Shown piece by piece: positions 44,723 through 57,200 of a DNA stretch of 64,000 bases (the stretch's first letter is position 1; every line of letters starts with the position of its first letter). This stretch comes from Tenrec ecaudatus. Lineage: Eukaryota; Chordata; Mammalia; Afrosoricida; Tenrecidae. The translations under genes and the position numbers were made by a program. A model generated the notes under the pieces. The model ran no database searches. It was not told the DNA's origin and saw nothing but the letters and a program-made list of their open reading frames with translations. The DNA lies in assembly GCF_050624435.1 (NCBI RefSeq), contig NC_134545.1:82905563-82969562 (forward strand), read 5' to 3'.

Positions 44723-45165
44723 TGTTGTAAACTAATAGAAGATAGGAGAGGTAGGAGAGAAAGCAGTCAGATACATTCCATGGCTTGAATGCTCACCTCA
44801 GTCCCTCTTGGTGATCCACGTGGACATGAGAGACGAGAGGAAGAGAGAGAGAATATATTTCTGACCAGGGCTTATACACACTTAGGGGCATGCAAGCCCC
44901 CCTGGATACAGGTAACCATATACACAGGAAGGGGTTGTATTGTAGGCAATACAGAAATAGGAAGGGGATGACCTAGGAGTGTACACACAATAGGAAGAGG
45001 AAGGATTAGGGGCACACATTTGACAAGACGGGCAGACCCTAGATTCAAGATGGCAGCCTACCCTTGGTCTTCCTTGAGCTGGCTTGACTTATTCTGCGCT
45101 CTCCTGCAGGAAAGCAATCCACTATTCTCATCAGCAGGGTGTGAGTGGGACAGACAATAGAGTCT
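44723..45165. other. Unclassified LTR-like block
   Basis: This AG-rich block starts TGTTGTAAACTAATAG and contains 'GATCCACGTGGACATGAGAG', a repeated 'AATAGGAAG' phrase and 'GATTCAAGATGGCAGCC' before a purine-rich end. It is bounded by a SINE on the left and SPIN on the right. It looks like a retroviral LTR, but I recognise no family and see no clear CA end. Confidence 0.3.
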
Positions 45166-45178
45166 GATTGCTCTAAAT

Positions 45179-45384
45179 CAGTGCTTCTCAACCTGTGGGT
45201 CTCGACCCATTGGGGGGTGGGTGTCGAATGATCCTTTCACATGAGTCACCCATTCAGTAACAGTAGCAAAATGACAGTGATGAAGCAGCAATGAAAATAA
45301 CTGTATGGTTGGGGGGGGGGGGGTCATCACAACATGAGGAACTGCATGAAAGGGTCGCGGTATCGGGCAGGTTGAGAACCACTG
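45179..45384 (+). mobile_element. SPIN-like nonautonomous hAT transposon, copy 1
   Basis: It begins CAGTGCTTCTCAACCTGTGG and ends GTTGAGAACCACTG, a terminal inverted repeat of about 16 bases. The interior has the AACAGTAGCAAAATGACAG and CATCACAACATGAGGAACTG segments known from SPIN elements. A run of 12 G at 45310-45323 interrupts it. The two flanks share only CTCT, so no clean 8-bp duplication is claimed. Confidence 0.85.
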
Positions 45385-45477
45385 CTCTCTCTATATGGCT
45401 GGATGGCCTCAGGGAGAATACCTAGCAAGCAGGTGACAACCTGGGGGAAAATCTTTCTGTAACCCACAGGCCTGGGC

Positions 45478-45592
45478 TCCACTGCAGTGAAACAGCCCCG
45501 GTGGCCCTGTGTGGAGCACGGTTCTCTTTGGACACGTGCGGGGTGGCTATGGGTCAGAATCAACTCAGTGGCCATTGGTTTTGTTCTTCTTC
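45478..45592 (+). mobile_element. SINE 3' part
   Basis: 'GGTGGCTATGGGTCAGAATC' and 'CAACTCAGTGGCCATTGG' are the sense tail of a SINE; the head is not recognised. Confidence 0.6.
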
Positions 45593-45639
45593 TTTTGCAC
45601 GTGGAAGCAGCTTGCTTGGCCCAGAGCTGTGCTCTCCTG

Positions 45640-46065
45640 TCCTTGTCAAATGGCTTCTAGCAGGCAGGCCTCCACTGCGGAGGCCGCGTTACCAATGAGG
45701 ATGCCCAACGGTCTTCTAGCGATCACCTGGTGTGCGGAGTCTCCCTGCACGGTGGATATTGGCCTACAAGCGGCTCTGTTGTCTTGTACAGCCAGAATAC
45801 GCCTTGAGGCAAGATGGCGGGACTTCCTCTCATATACTGCGGACATGTTATCGGGAGAGACTAGTCCCTGGAGAAGGACATCCGGTAAAGTGGAGGATTG
45901 GCAACAAGACGAAGGCCCTCGATTGGATGGATTGGCACCGTGTCTGGAACAACGGGCTCAAACATAACAGCGCATGTGAGGGTGGGACAGGACCGGGCAG
46001 GGGTTCCTTCTGTGGCACAGCTGGAACTGACTCCATGGCAACGAACAACCCCATTGCCCTGTCCT
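45640..46065 (+). mobile_element. RTE LINE 3' fragment
   Basis: 'TACTGCGGACATGTTATCGG', 'CCTGGAGAAGGACATCCGGT', 'GATTGGATGGATTGGCACC' and 'GGAACTGACTCCATGGCAAC' keep the RTE 3' order (FGHV..D.SLEKD...W.D...). It ends at the ACGAACAAC tail typical of this LINE. Confidence 0.75.
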
Positions 46066-46417
46066 GTTTGGTGTTTAAAGCAATCCTTGTAGAGAAGACT
46101 GCGTTTCTTGGGACGAAGCGCAGTGACACTCGGTTGTCGGACAGCTCCAAGTTTGGACTTTCCACAACTTGAGCAACAACATTAACAAAACAGAACAAAA
46201 CCCTGCTTGGTATTTGTAACTTTGCTCAATAGTTGAACTGAAAATTGGACGTGAAAAAAATCCATCGAGGCCAAGAGTGAGTCACCCACGGAGTCTCACC
46301 ACAGACACCCAGGGGCAGCTCTCGCTCAGACAAAACACAGCGCTGTGTGAGTGCATTGACATACTAGTCTCGGTGCTGCTTTTTATTTGTGATTTGCATA
46401 AAATATTGTAACCATGG

Positions 46418-46720
46418 CTCCAAAGGAAGCTCGTGATTCCAGCAGCGAAGCCAAGAGGACATCTATGAGAACCCGATGCAGTTGGAGAGGGCAATCATTG
46501 CAGACTGGGAATCACCTCACTGTTCATCTGATTTGGCAGCTGAATAGAACGAGGCTACATTGACATTATTAACAGTTTTTTTGGGGGGGGGATATGATTA
46601 AAGCAGCTGATGTAGCGAAAGGTGTGAAATCGTTAACTCTGAAACACAGAACCTCGACCTTGGAAAGGGTCGCAAGTGGCTGTTAAGGTGGAGAAATTAT
46701 AAGCAAGTCCACGGCAGCAG
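46418..46720 (+). mobile_element. Possible Tigger/TIGD1-like transposon fossil
   Basis: 'ATGGCTCCAAAGGAAGCTCG' followed by 'GATTCCAGCAGCGAAGCC' reads MAPK then DSSSEAKRT with frameshifts. Later 'GATATGATTAAAGCAGCTGA' reads DMIKAADVAKGVKSLTLK. This recalls the amino terminus of Tigger1-type transposases, but with many stops. Termini were not found. Confidence 0.35.
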
Positions 46721-47739
46721 CAGATCTGAGATAGCAGTATGCCGGAAGGCTAAATGGCTCCGTGGTGATTCACAGTTGTGGAAAAATGGATTTATGAGTG
46801 TGGTTTGGGGGTCCCAGAACCAATTATTTGGTTTTCCATGATTTCTTCTGGGAAGAACATGTTCTGTTCTCAAACTTTTCGGTGTTTGAACCTGAATTTG
46901 GAACACATTGAGTTCCACATAGCTATTAGCTATCAGCTGGGTCAGCGCCCCTGGGGCAGGCAGGAGGCGATGCTCCAGGGACAGGCTTGCCCCGGACAGT
47001 GGCTTCGGTTGCTGGAACTGCAGAAGTTGCCTGAGAGACTTGCCTTTCCCATGGGGCATTTGGTTTGACCCTTTCTGAACACAAGTGACAACCTGAACTT
47101 GCCGTAGAAGAACACTGGTCTATGCTGAGAGGGTTCACAGATGTAGGGATTCGACCTCAACAGAGCAATTCTGAGGCTCTCAGGGCTGCTTGCACGGGAT
47201 TCTTCCATTGGTTAAATGGGTGGAATATACCTTCGTCCTGGTTCAGTCATGGCCCATCCAACAAAACTGTGACCGATTTGAGTTTGTCCAATGGAGGTGA
47301 ACCAGAGCAGAAATAAGAATGGGAAAAAATACCAGGCCAATGTCCTTCTAGAACCTTCCTCCCACTCATAGAAAGCAGGGGCAGCATATGCACTGCATGG
47401 CATCCACAGCGCTTGATCAGCCAGGTGGGAAACAATGGTGCCCCAACCAAAGATGGCATCTACGCACCCACTTGGAATACGGGTCACCCTCCACAGGTCT
47501 GGCAAGAATCCAATCTCCCTCCTCAGGCTCCTGAAAGGACTCCCTCTGCCTCTTCCAAGTCTCCCATTTCAGGGTTTTGACTCACAGGTTGTTCCATTCT
47601 GGTTCTCATTCCACTTTACCCAATTTGAAACGTTCGGCGATAGTCATATTTCACTCCGTCGGCCATGACAGGACCAGTTTGAGCTGGTTAGCAGTCCTGG
47701 AGCACACAGAGCCCCCAGACAAGTTTATTCGATCAGTAA

Positions 47740-47935
47740 AACAAAAACAACCCCAACTGCCATCGAGGAAATTCTGACTAGTGGCTGACCTGTGTGTGTC
47801 ACAGTAGAAGGAAGACCCACGACTAATTTTTCTAGAAGTAGATCAGAGCTCTTTCTTTGGAGGCATTTCTGGGTGGGTTTGAACCTCCAGCCTTTCAATG
47901 AGCTACCAAGTGCATCCGTAGTTTGTACCACACAC
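47740..47935 (-). mobile_element. RTE-tailed tRNA SINE, reverse orientation
   Basis: 'AACCCCAACTGCCATCGAGG', 'GAAGTAGATCAGAGCTCTTT' and 'GGGTGGGTTTGAACCTCCAG' in reversed order. It lies just beyond the probable PYROXD2 3' UTR. Confidence 0.65.
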
Positions 47936-47953
47936 TCCAACCAATAGAGTTCG

Positions 47954-48223
47954 TTTAATACACAGGAGGAAAACAATCTGTACAAACGATCTGTAGAAAA
48001 TACTATTTTTAATAAGAGAGCCAGTTGATGCATGGAGACAAGGCTGCATGGTGAACTTGCACTCAGGGTAAACTTGTCCATTCTTTCGGAAAGGATTTGA
48101 GGACTTGGCTGCTTCAAGAAATGTGCTTCGGAGCAAAGCTGTCTGGGAAGTTGACACAGTGGAGGGCTGAAAGCTCAATGGGGAACCGGCACAACTTGTC
48201 CCTGGGTCAGAGTTGGTTCAGGG
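47954..48223 (-). promoter_or_regulatory. Probable PYROXD2 3' UTR with ATTAAA polyadenylation signals
   Basis: Leftward of the PYROXD2 stop, the minus strand carries the common variant signal ATTAAA at 48013-48008 and again at 47959-47954, about 211-270 bases after the stop. The first canonical AATAAA on that strand is farther away, near 47722. A repeat begins at about 47935, so a short 3' UTR ending before it is the simplest reading. The true cleavage site cannot be seen from sequence alone. Confidence 0.35.
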
Positions 48224-48294
48224 TCACAGTCTCTTGAGGTCACCAAAGACCACATGGGCTGCATTGCGTCCGGCAGCCCCCATGACACCTCCTC
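48224..48294 (-). CDS. PYROXD2: PYROXD2 exon 16, with stop codon
   Basis: This is the coding part of the last exon: 71 bases from the acceptor CTCTCCAG to TGA at 48224-48226. It encodes [20 protein letters not shown] then RL and stop. It completes the glycine-rich flavin motif. The 3' untranslated region continues leftward. Confidence 0.95.
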
Positions 48295-51200
48295 CTGGAG
48301 AGGAATCAGCCATGAGCCCAAGCTCTGCTCACACCCAGAGCAAACCAGAACGGGACTGCACGGAGTGCGGAGGCTCAGGGTCACGGCCCCACTGATAGCC
48401 AATGGGACCCCTCATCCCCAAGTTTCCTGCACCAGATCTGTGGGGGAGGGGCGAGCCCCCCAGTTCACAGGAGTGCTTCAGCGTCTGAGAACAAGTGGGC
48501 TAGCAGGGGAGGCTCTGAGCGTGTGAAATGAGAGGACACGGCTGTGAGGGGGGAGATGTGGAGCCTCGGACATCTCCTCGGAGGCCGAGAAAGGGCAGGA
48601 CTCAGTGCTAGCTTCGGCGAGGCCGGCTGGGCTTGGATTGGTGTGGGGGAGGAGTTTGAATACCGGGAACCCTAACTTTATTGACCTTGACTGCTCTGGA
48701 GAAGATTCTGGAACAAACCATGGACTACAGAGCTGTCTTGGAGGAAGTGGTCAGAATGCTCGGTAGAAAGGAAGACGGTGAGACTTCGTCTCCGCGGCGG
48801 CTTTAGACATGTTACGGAGAGGCCATCACGCGTGGTGACGTGGAGGGGCAGCGCAAAGGAGGAAGACCCTGAGTAAGCTGGATCGACGCGGCGGCTGTGC
48901 TGGTGGGCTCAAACCACCGTGAGCATGGTTTTGTTCCGTGGTAGCTTCGCGTGGCTATGAGTTGCCGCTGACTGACCAGATGGCACCTCAAAGCCATAGG
49001 CGAACACGGGTCTGACTCTGGATGGGGAATGTAGGGACTCAGGTCCCTCATAACCCGATATTCACATTTAGTGAGATGTCTCCAGTGGATCATGTCCTCA
49101 CACCTCAGGAGGAGGGGTAAGCTCAACGGGGGGCTGTGACCAGCCTGGTTCAGGCTGTCTTGTTTACCTGGGTCCGAGCATTCTCACCATGAGGCTGTGG
49201 CCTCTCCTGGTGGGAATTCCATGCCCTTCTCTCCACCACCCCCACCCCAGTTGTGGTTTTCCCAGTTCCCTGTCCCTTAGCCTTTCCCCTCCAGCCAGCC
49301 CTCTCCCCTCCACCCAAGGTAGTGGGATTCTGGGCCACTCACCAGGATGGGCCCCACTTCCGCAGAGATACAGGCCTGGGAGGGGGCAGCGGTAGCTGGA
49401 GTGCAGAGGCAAGGGGCGGGCAAAGTACAGCTGGTCCAGGGACATGGCACCGTGGAATATGTTCTGCGGGAGGCAGGGCCGCTGTGGTTAATGTAGGAGT
49501 TTTACAGCCTATGTTGCCCTAAAGTGGCTGTTCTCTGTGGGTTTCTTCCCTTCCCCCGTCCTCCCAGGAAGGTCTTTCTCTTTCCAGATGTCTCCTCTGT
49601 GGTCAATAAGATTCAGGGGGCACAGGGGCAGGGAGAAGGGCACAGGCCCCAGGGCCGAGGCTGCTGTTTCCCAGAGGCAGGGGCGGAGCATCGGCAGAGG
49701 GTGAGGGAACAGACTTTCAGGAGAGGGAAGGGGGGTTTAAAGAGGTGTTGAGGTGTGCGCGGCATCCCCCCTCCCTGCCTTTGAAACATCGACAGCTTTG
49801 ACTTCTTGGGTGGCTGGAACATGTTTCTGCTGGGACATGTTTCTTTGACCAAGATGCCCGTTTGAGACAGGATCAAGGGGCAAAAGTGCCAGCGGGGTCA
49901 CAGTCAAGGCAGAAAGGGTCACCATGGTGTTGACCTTCTGGCTGCCCCCGGACAGTGTCGCCACCTGAGCTCATCCACTTCCTCAAGCCTGCTCCTTTCC
50001 TTCCACTGGCCGGTGGCCGACCAGCCCTGGCAGAGAAGGGGACAGCGAAGGAGGCGGAGACCCTCCCCCAACTGGACAGATGAGGCCACCTTCTCCTCTG
50101 ACCCTTCATTCGGGCTTCAATGTACACATGGGTACCAAGTACACTCACCCCACCTGGCCTCATGCCCACCCTTCCTTTCCACTCCCTCTGCCTGGCCTGC
50201 TGAACTCTGTGTCTGTCCCAGGCTGCCCATGAGCTATAACATGCAGCGTTACAGAGGCTCTAGTAGTCACATTCAACAACTCCCTGCACAGTCAGTGCCG
50301 ACTCACAGTGACCCTATAGGACAGGGGAGAACTGCCCTGTGAGTTTCTGAGACTGTAACTCTTTATGGGACTAGAAAGCTCTTTCTCCCAAGGAGCAGCT
50401 GGTGGTTTTGAACTACTGACGTCGGGGTTAGCAGCCCAGCACATCACCAAATGCCTCCAGGATGCCTGGCCACATTAAAAAGTAAGAGAGACATTGGCTG
50501 GTGTTCATTGTGATGTTTAACACAACGCAGCTAAAGTAGCATCGTTTTGATATTGGATTGAGATTACACGTTGGGCTGCTAACCGCAAGGTCAGTGGTTC
50601 GAATCCACCAGCCGCTCCATGGGACAAAGATGAGGCTTCCTGCTTCTGCCAAGGTTTACAGCACTGCAAACCCACGAGACCAGTTCCATCCCCTCCTGCG
50701 GGGCCACTAGGAGTCATGCACACGTTAGACTCTCAGCATCGCTCCCCTAGGACCAGCCACACTGTCCGTGACCAGCAGTCACTGTGGTAGTAACTATGTG
50801 TGGGGCTCTGCCTCCCGTCTCAGTGAGTAAGGTCCAATGGGAGAGGCTGACATGGGTGTTCAGGCAGAAGATCTACCAGCCAGGTGGCCTTCTCAGCCAA
50901 CGATGTCCATCTTGTGTCTGTTTCTTACTCCCTCTGGCTCGGGCCTGAGAGTCTTTCTTGGCAAAGTAGATGGGCAGCTAAAAAGACTGGATGAGATGGA
51001 CTGACACAGCGGCTGCAACGATGGGGTCAAAGGAAGGGCAGTTGTCGGGACGGTCAGCGTTTGTTTTGTTGTTCGCGGTCGCTATGGGTTGGAACTGACC
51101 CGAGGGCAACGGGCAACAACAACAAGAACAACAAGGTGGGCTCTGCCGCTGTTTGTGCCCTGGCACAGACAGAAAGCTGAAGGGGCCCGGCCAGGGCGGA

Positions 51201-54200
51201 GTGGCTCCCTGAGAAGTTTGCACGGTGAGGAAGCAATGTCCAGGCTCACTCACCCCTCCAGGCAGCCCAAAGATCTTCTCCAAATCCGGGGGCGTGAGGA
51301 TGTCTCTGCCCACCACGGAGTTCTTGAAGCCGGGGGCGTAGGCCTCGATGCAGTCAAACACTGGGGAACGAGCAACAACGAAGTGAGATAAAGTCCCGGA
51401 GACGCCACAAAGACAGGCCACAGGCCTATTGTGTAACCGGACGCTGAAAGAACCAAACCAGACTCTCTGCCATCCTTCTTAGCAGCCCTACAGGACAGGG
51501 TAGAACTGCCCCTGTGGGTTTCCGAGCTGATGATTCTTTATGGGAGTAGAAAGCCTCATCTTATTCCCTCAGAGCCACTGGTGGTTTTGAACTGCTGGCC
51601 TTGTGATTAGCATTTCATCAGACGTAAATGATAGCTCAGCAAAGTTAAAACAAAACAAAAATCAGTCAAAACTGTCCGTACAGAAATCGTTTGTCACAAA
51701 GGCCAATGGGTCTTAGGCCAGGCCTCCCCTGTCTGTCTCTCTACCATCTACCCTCCCCCTGAGCATGAAGGCGCTGTCTCCCTTGGGATGTACAAAGCTC
51801 TTGTCACTTCCACTGCTTTTTATAAGTTGTCCCCTCTGCTTGAAATACACTTTCCTATCTGGCGAACTCCTAGTCATCCTTGAAAACCCAGCTTAAAGGA
51901 TGCTGTCTTTGGACAAACTCCTTCCCTCTCTGACTCCCAGCCTTCCTCTCTAGTTCATACTGGATGTTGTGCTGGAATGAGTGGTTCCTTTATTAGCCAT
52001 GCCCACCCCCTACTACACTGTGGGCAAACGCAAGGGCAGTGTTCCAGCCCTGCAGACAGTGAGTTTGCTTGTTCACCTTGCAGACTTGAGGTCCCCTCGG
52101 GCATTTCTCTCACCATGGGACACCTGCATGGGGCAGGCCAACAGGAGAGGGGTCTGGTGGGGTTGCCAATCTGCCCGTTATTTGGAGGACCAGACCGGCC
52201 AGTACTCCTCACCTTTGTCTGCGTACGCGTTTCTCTCCTGCTTGCCCCATGCCTTGCCTCCAGGCAGTGAGTATGGAGTATACTGAGTGAAGAGGGAGAC
52301 CACGTGGCAGCCTGGGGGAGCCAGGGTGGGGTCCAGCGCGGACGGGATGCAGAGCTCAATCATAGGCCTGGGAGAGAGCAGAGGAAGCAGGTTTGGGAGC
52401 AGCAGTCACCTGAAGGAGGCCAGGGAGCCACGCTGAGGTGGCGAAGGGCAACATGCAGCCCCTCGAAGACACAGAGGATGGCCTGATTGTTCCGTGAGGC
52501 CTGGGTCTCAGGGACCACTGTGAAAGTCCAGGTCTCTGTAGAGGAGCGCCTTCCTCCCAGTAATGCTCAAGCCTAGCCTGCAGGCCCAGGGTCTCTGGTC
52601 AGGCACCACCCATGTAACTGTGGGTCTATGCCCACCTTCTACACAGCAGACAATAACCAGGGCCCCTAAAAACCCAAGTCTCCAGGGCCCAGCCTATCAC
52701 TACAAGCATGTGATCAGAACCAGGCTAAACCCCTGCCCAAGAACCTTCCTAGAGGCCTGGTGGCAAAGTGGTTAGGCGCTCAGTTGCTAACTGAAAGGTC
52801 AGCAGTACAAATCCACTAGCTTCTCTGTGGCAGATTGGCTCATGCAGATTATAACTTGGAAACCCACCTGGGCAGGTCTACTCTGTCTGATAGGGTCACA
52901 ATGAGTTGGTATTTGCAAATTTAATCAGAGCTTTATACCAATCGTAAATGTGCTTAATATACAATGGATGGATGTATTGATGTGATAAGAGTTATATAAT
53001 CCCCCAATAAAATGATTTTTAAAAAAGCAGTGCCTCTAAAATACTTTGAAATTTGATCAGCCCCTATCCTTTAGATCACGGCAAAGCTAAATCAGCATTA
53101 ACCTTTTTAAGTTAGAGAATGAGAGTTTAAATCTTTCCGAAAGGGCATGCCATTAGATACCACACCATGATTGATTACGACTGTTTCTATAATTATTACA
53201 CTTTAAAAAATCTCATTTCAAGATAAATGATGGAAAACAGCCTCAATGGCAGTGGTTTGGTGGCTGTTGTGAGTGCCTTTGGGAACAGGCCAAGCACAGC
53301 AGGGTGTCAGGATGACCACCTCCTGGCTGCTCCCTAAGGCCTCACACCTATATCCCCAGAGGGCAGGGCAGGGCAGGGCAGGGGACCTGGGGAAAAGCCC
53401 ATGGACCCATGTACCTGTGGGAAGGGCTGCCATCCATGGTGTCTTGGAAGGCCTGGTGCAGGAGGCGGGTGTCTTCACAGTTGAGGTGGATGGAACACTG
53501 GTGATGGGGCAGGGGTTGGCCCCCGGGAGCGTTGGGGGAGGCCAAGAAGCTGGGCAGCCTGTCTATAGCCACTGAGGGATCCAAGAGGAGGTTCAGGGCC
53601 ACGGGCCTGTGTCCTCCACTCCCACAGTTACTCCTTTACCTGGCTCACCCAAGTGGTGGACTGAGAAGCAGAGGCTGGTGGCGGTGTGTTTGTTTGCCAT
53701 GAGGGTGGAGTGGTGGTGGTAAGAGGTGAGCAGGCTGGGGGTCAGGGGATGGAGTGGGTGGAGGCCACTCAGTTCACCTGCAATCCAGGTATGTCTTACC
53801 GTTGATCTTGGTGACAGGTGACTGGGTGTCCAGCTGAGAGATTCCCCCCACGAACTCCTTAGGAAGCCACTCCTGGAAGGGGAGTCCACTGTCACAGGCC
53901 CTGTGCCCAGGCTGGTCCCTCAGCCTCCGACTGATTGCAGAACACCTCTCTATCCTTTAGAGCTCAGCCTGAACCACCTCCTCCAGGAAGCCCTCCTGGG
54001 TCCCCCATGCAACCGCAATGCCTCCTGACACTGGCTCTGCCTGCACTCTTCCCTGTGAGCATCCCCACTCCTCCTGCTTCCAGTATGGCCAGGAGCTGCA
54101 AGCTCCCTGTCCCTTTTTGCCCTTGAGTGCTGCAAATGGTGGGCACACTCAGCTGCTACCAGGAAGGTCGCAAGCCTGAGTCTGCTCCGAGAGGACTGGG

Positions 54201-57200
54201 AAGAGTGGCTGGTGGCTGCCCTCCCCCTAAGCAGTCAGCAGTCACTGAAAACCCTGTGGGGCCCGGTTCTGTCCTGGCACACCGGAGGCCACCGAGGGGC
54301 AGGAGGAGCCTCGTGGTGATTGGTTTGACTTTTGCTCTGTTTTGATTATGTCTCCTTGCCTTTCAGCGCTCAGAGGTCTTGATTGCCCATCTTAGTCTTG
54401 CGACGTCTTGAAATCCAGAATTCCCTTAAGATGCTTTGCACTGAGCTCAGTAGAATCATGTTTCTAGAATTACTTCGAAAAAGGGATGACTCGTCTGTCT
54501 TCAAGAGTGGTTGGGAGGTACATGAGTGATACGCCTTATAGCTTGTGGACAGGGCAGGGATCTAAAAAAATATATCACGGCCATCGAGTGGGTTCTGGGT
54601 CATAGTGATCCTATAAAAACCAAAACCAAGCCAAACATAACAACTCATTATCACCGAGTCCATTCTGAGTCATGGGGACCATGTGGGACAGGGTCGAACT
54701 CCCAACATGGATTTCCAAGACAGAAATCCTTATGGGAATAGAAAGCCTCATCTTCCCCTCAAGGAGCGACTGGCGGTTTCAAACTGCTAACCCTGAAAGT
54801 AGCCGCCCAATCTGTAACCACTATGCCACAAGGGCTCCAGGGACCCTATACGCTAACCAAACCCACTGCCATCGAATCGATGGTAACACATAGCGACCCT
54901 ATCAGGCAGGCCCTTGTGAGTTTCTGATACTGTAACACTTAAGGGGAGTAGAAAGCCCCACCTTGGACAAAAAAGAGCTGCCCCTTTGGGTGTCGGGGGC
55001 TGTGAATGTCTATGGGAGCAAAAGTTCTCATTTTTCTCTTTCCAAGTGGCTAGTGGTTTTGAACTGCTGAGCTAGCAGCTAGCAGTCCAATGTGCAACCA
55101 ACCCCCCAGGGCTCCTTAGAGCAGATGTAGGCTATTGCAAACTTTGTCCAAAACCCAACCCTTCCCTGCACCGCCTGGTTTGCAGGCTAACTTTGGAGTG
55201 TCCTCCCGCTCACTCTGACTCAGCTCAACCATGAATGATACTCGCTTTGGTCGACGTTAGCAAATTGGATGCACGGAGGCATGGAAAAGACTTCTGTGAC
55301 TGAGTGGGCTTGCCTTGCTCTGGACTAACTGGCTGGAGGATGAGAGACATGTGGCTCAGAGCCAAGGCCCCCAGTCACCCCATCAGGAACCATCCAGGGC
55401 CAGAACTCCTGGCCTCAGAGTCTGGAGTTGTGGTGGTGGTTTGTAACATAGTCTTAAGACAGCAGTGAATTGATACAGACCAGGGATTGGAGCTGGAGAG
55501 GTTTAACTCTGTAGGCTTGACTTTGCAGCTGTCAGTCCAGGTGGAAAGTGGCACTGTGGTTCTAGCTCCAGCTCTGCCCACCCCCAACCACATGGCCCCG
55601 GTCACCTCCCCATTCTGGGCCCTTCTCTTCACCTGTGAGGTTCCTTCCCTGCTTGCTACCTGCCCAGCAGGTAGAAGAGAGAGAAGGGCTCCCGTCTCCC
55701 AATGAGGAAGGTATTGGTCCTGGCCCGATGCCCAGGGCTGTCCAGTCCCCTCCCACCCACTGACTGGACAACTGGCTCTCTCTCACACGCCCCTCCCCTT
55801 TGCCAGCTGTGTCTTGAGCCATCTTCCCTGCCCCCTCCAGGCCTCACCTGCGGCGTCAGCTTCAGGAAGGTGATCTGAGGGGACGCGTTGGACAGCACCA
55901 CTTTGCTCCTCACCTCCGTGCCGTCCTGCAGCACGACGCCTCGGACTCGGCCTCCGCTGCTCACCTGCACCCTGTCCACCGTCTGCACCCACCAGGAAGA
56001 GGCCCCAGAGCCCTGGTTGGATGCTGGGGGATTGTCCATGCCATCATAGCCTCCTCACTCCCAGGCCAGCCTTGCCAAGGCCTACCTACGGCTTGTTGGG
56101 ACACCTTGAACCCACCCCCCAATACAAGGAATCAACCCAAACATGGTTGGAGAGGCTGCAGAACTGGAAAAGGTGGGGCAGTGGTGATCTTCGGCAGAAC
56201 AGAAGAACTGAGACCCCCACAGAGTGGGTTGGGGGTGATGCCTCACACCAGAGGCAGCAGCACCCCTCGATTCCGAGCCCCACATTGTTCACCAGGAAAG
56301 GTAAGACCTTTTACTCCAGTCTGTCCTGGGACCTCTGCCCGTCCCTGGGGGCAGTCACCTTGTCAGTGAAGATATCTGCTCCGTGTGCTGTGGCAGAGCT
56401 CGCGATGGCATCTGAGAGGGCACCCATGCCACCCTGGACGTAGCCCCAGGCCCCTGGTGTTCCCTCCAGGCCCCCCATCACGTGGTGTAGCAGCACATAC
56501 CTGGGGAGAGACCATCAGAGTCAGGGCCTTGTGGGGGACAGTCCATCTCCTCCGGGGCTCCTGGTGCAAATACTCCCCCGTCTTGTATCTTTCAAGGTGC
56601 TCCCTGCCTCTTTCCCAGGCTCCAACCTCCCTCAGTCAATCCATCGCTATGAATGGCACCTTCGGTTCCCAACAGTCACCCAGGCGCCAACCTGGCCTCC
56701 TGGTCACCCCGCACAGCCCACAGCCAATCGAGGGCTGCAAGTCGGCCTCCCAGGAGCTTTCCAAGGCAGCCGGTCTCACTCCCCACTCCTGGGCCTGCTC
56801 GGCCCGCTTCCCTTCCTGACACTGAGCACTGCCCCGCTGCAGGCCTTTCTCCGCACAGACACTGGAGCTCAGAAATGCCAGCTGTACTCTGGTCACTCGC
56901 TTTTCACTAGCTGACCATTGCCCTCGGTCTCCCCACACGGCCTCCCAGGCTCCTGCCAGTCTCTCACCTCCGAGCCTCTGCCCGCTCTCTTCTGTCTGCC
57001 TGGTGCCCTGGCCTCTCCATTCCTCCTTGTCCTTCAGGTCAATGTTTGGGAATGACGAGGGCAACCAATGTGCAAATGTGCGTGCCATACAATACATGGA
57101 CTGTAATAAGAGTTGTGTGAGCCCCAATAAAATGATTTTTAAAAAATAGCTCTTTCTAATGGAGGTTTCCGGAGACCTCTAGACCGGGCTTAGGGTCCCA

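Noticed and set aside
50585-50615. tRNA-like A and B boxes with GGTTCGAATCC
   Set aside because: They belong to the head of an AfroSINE. No cloverleaf with proper acceptor stem follows, so this is not a tRNA gene.
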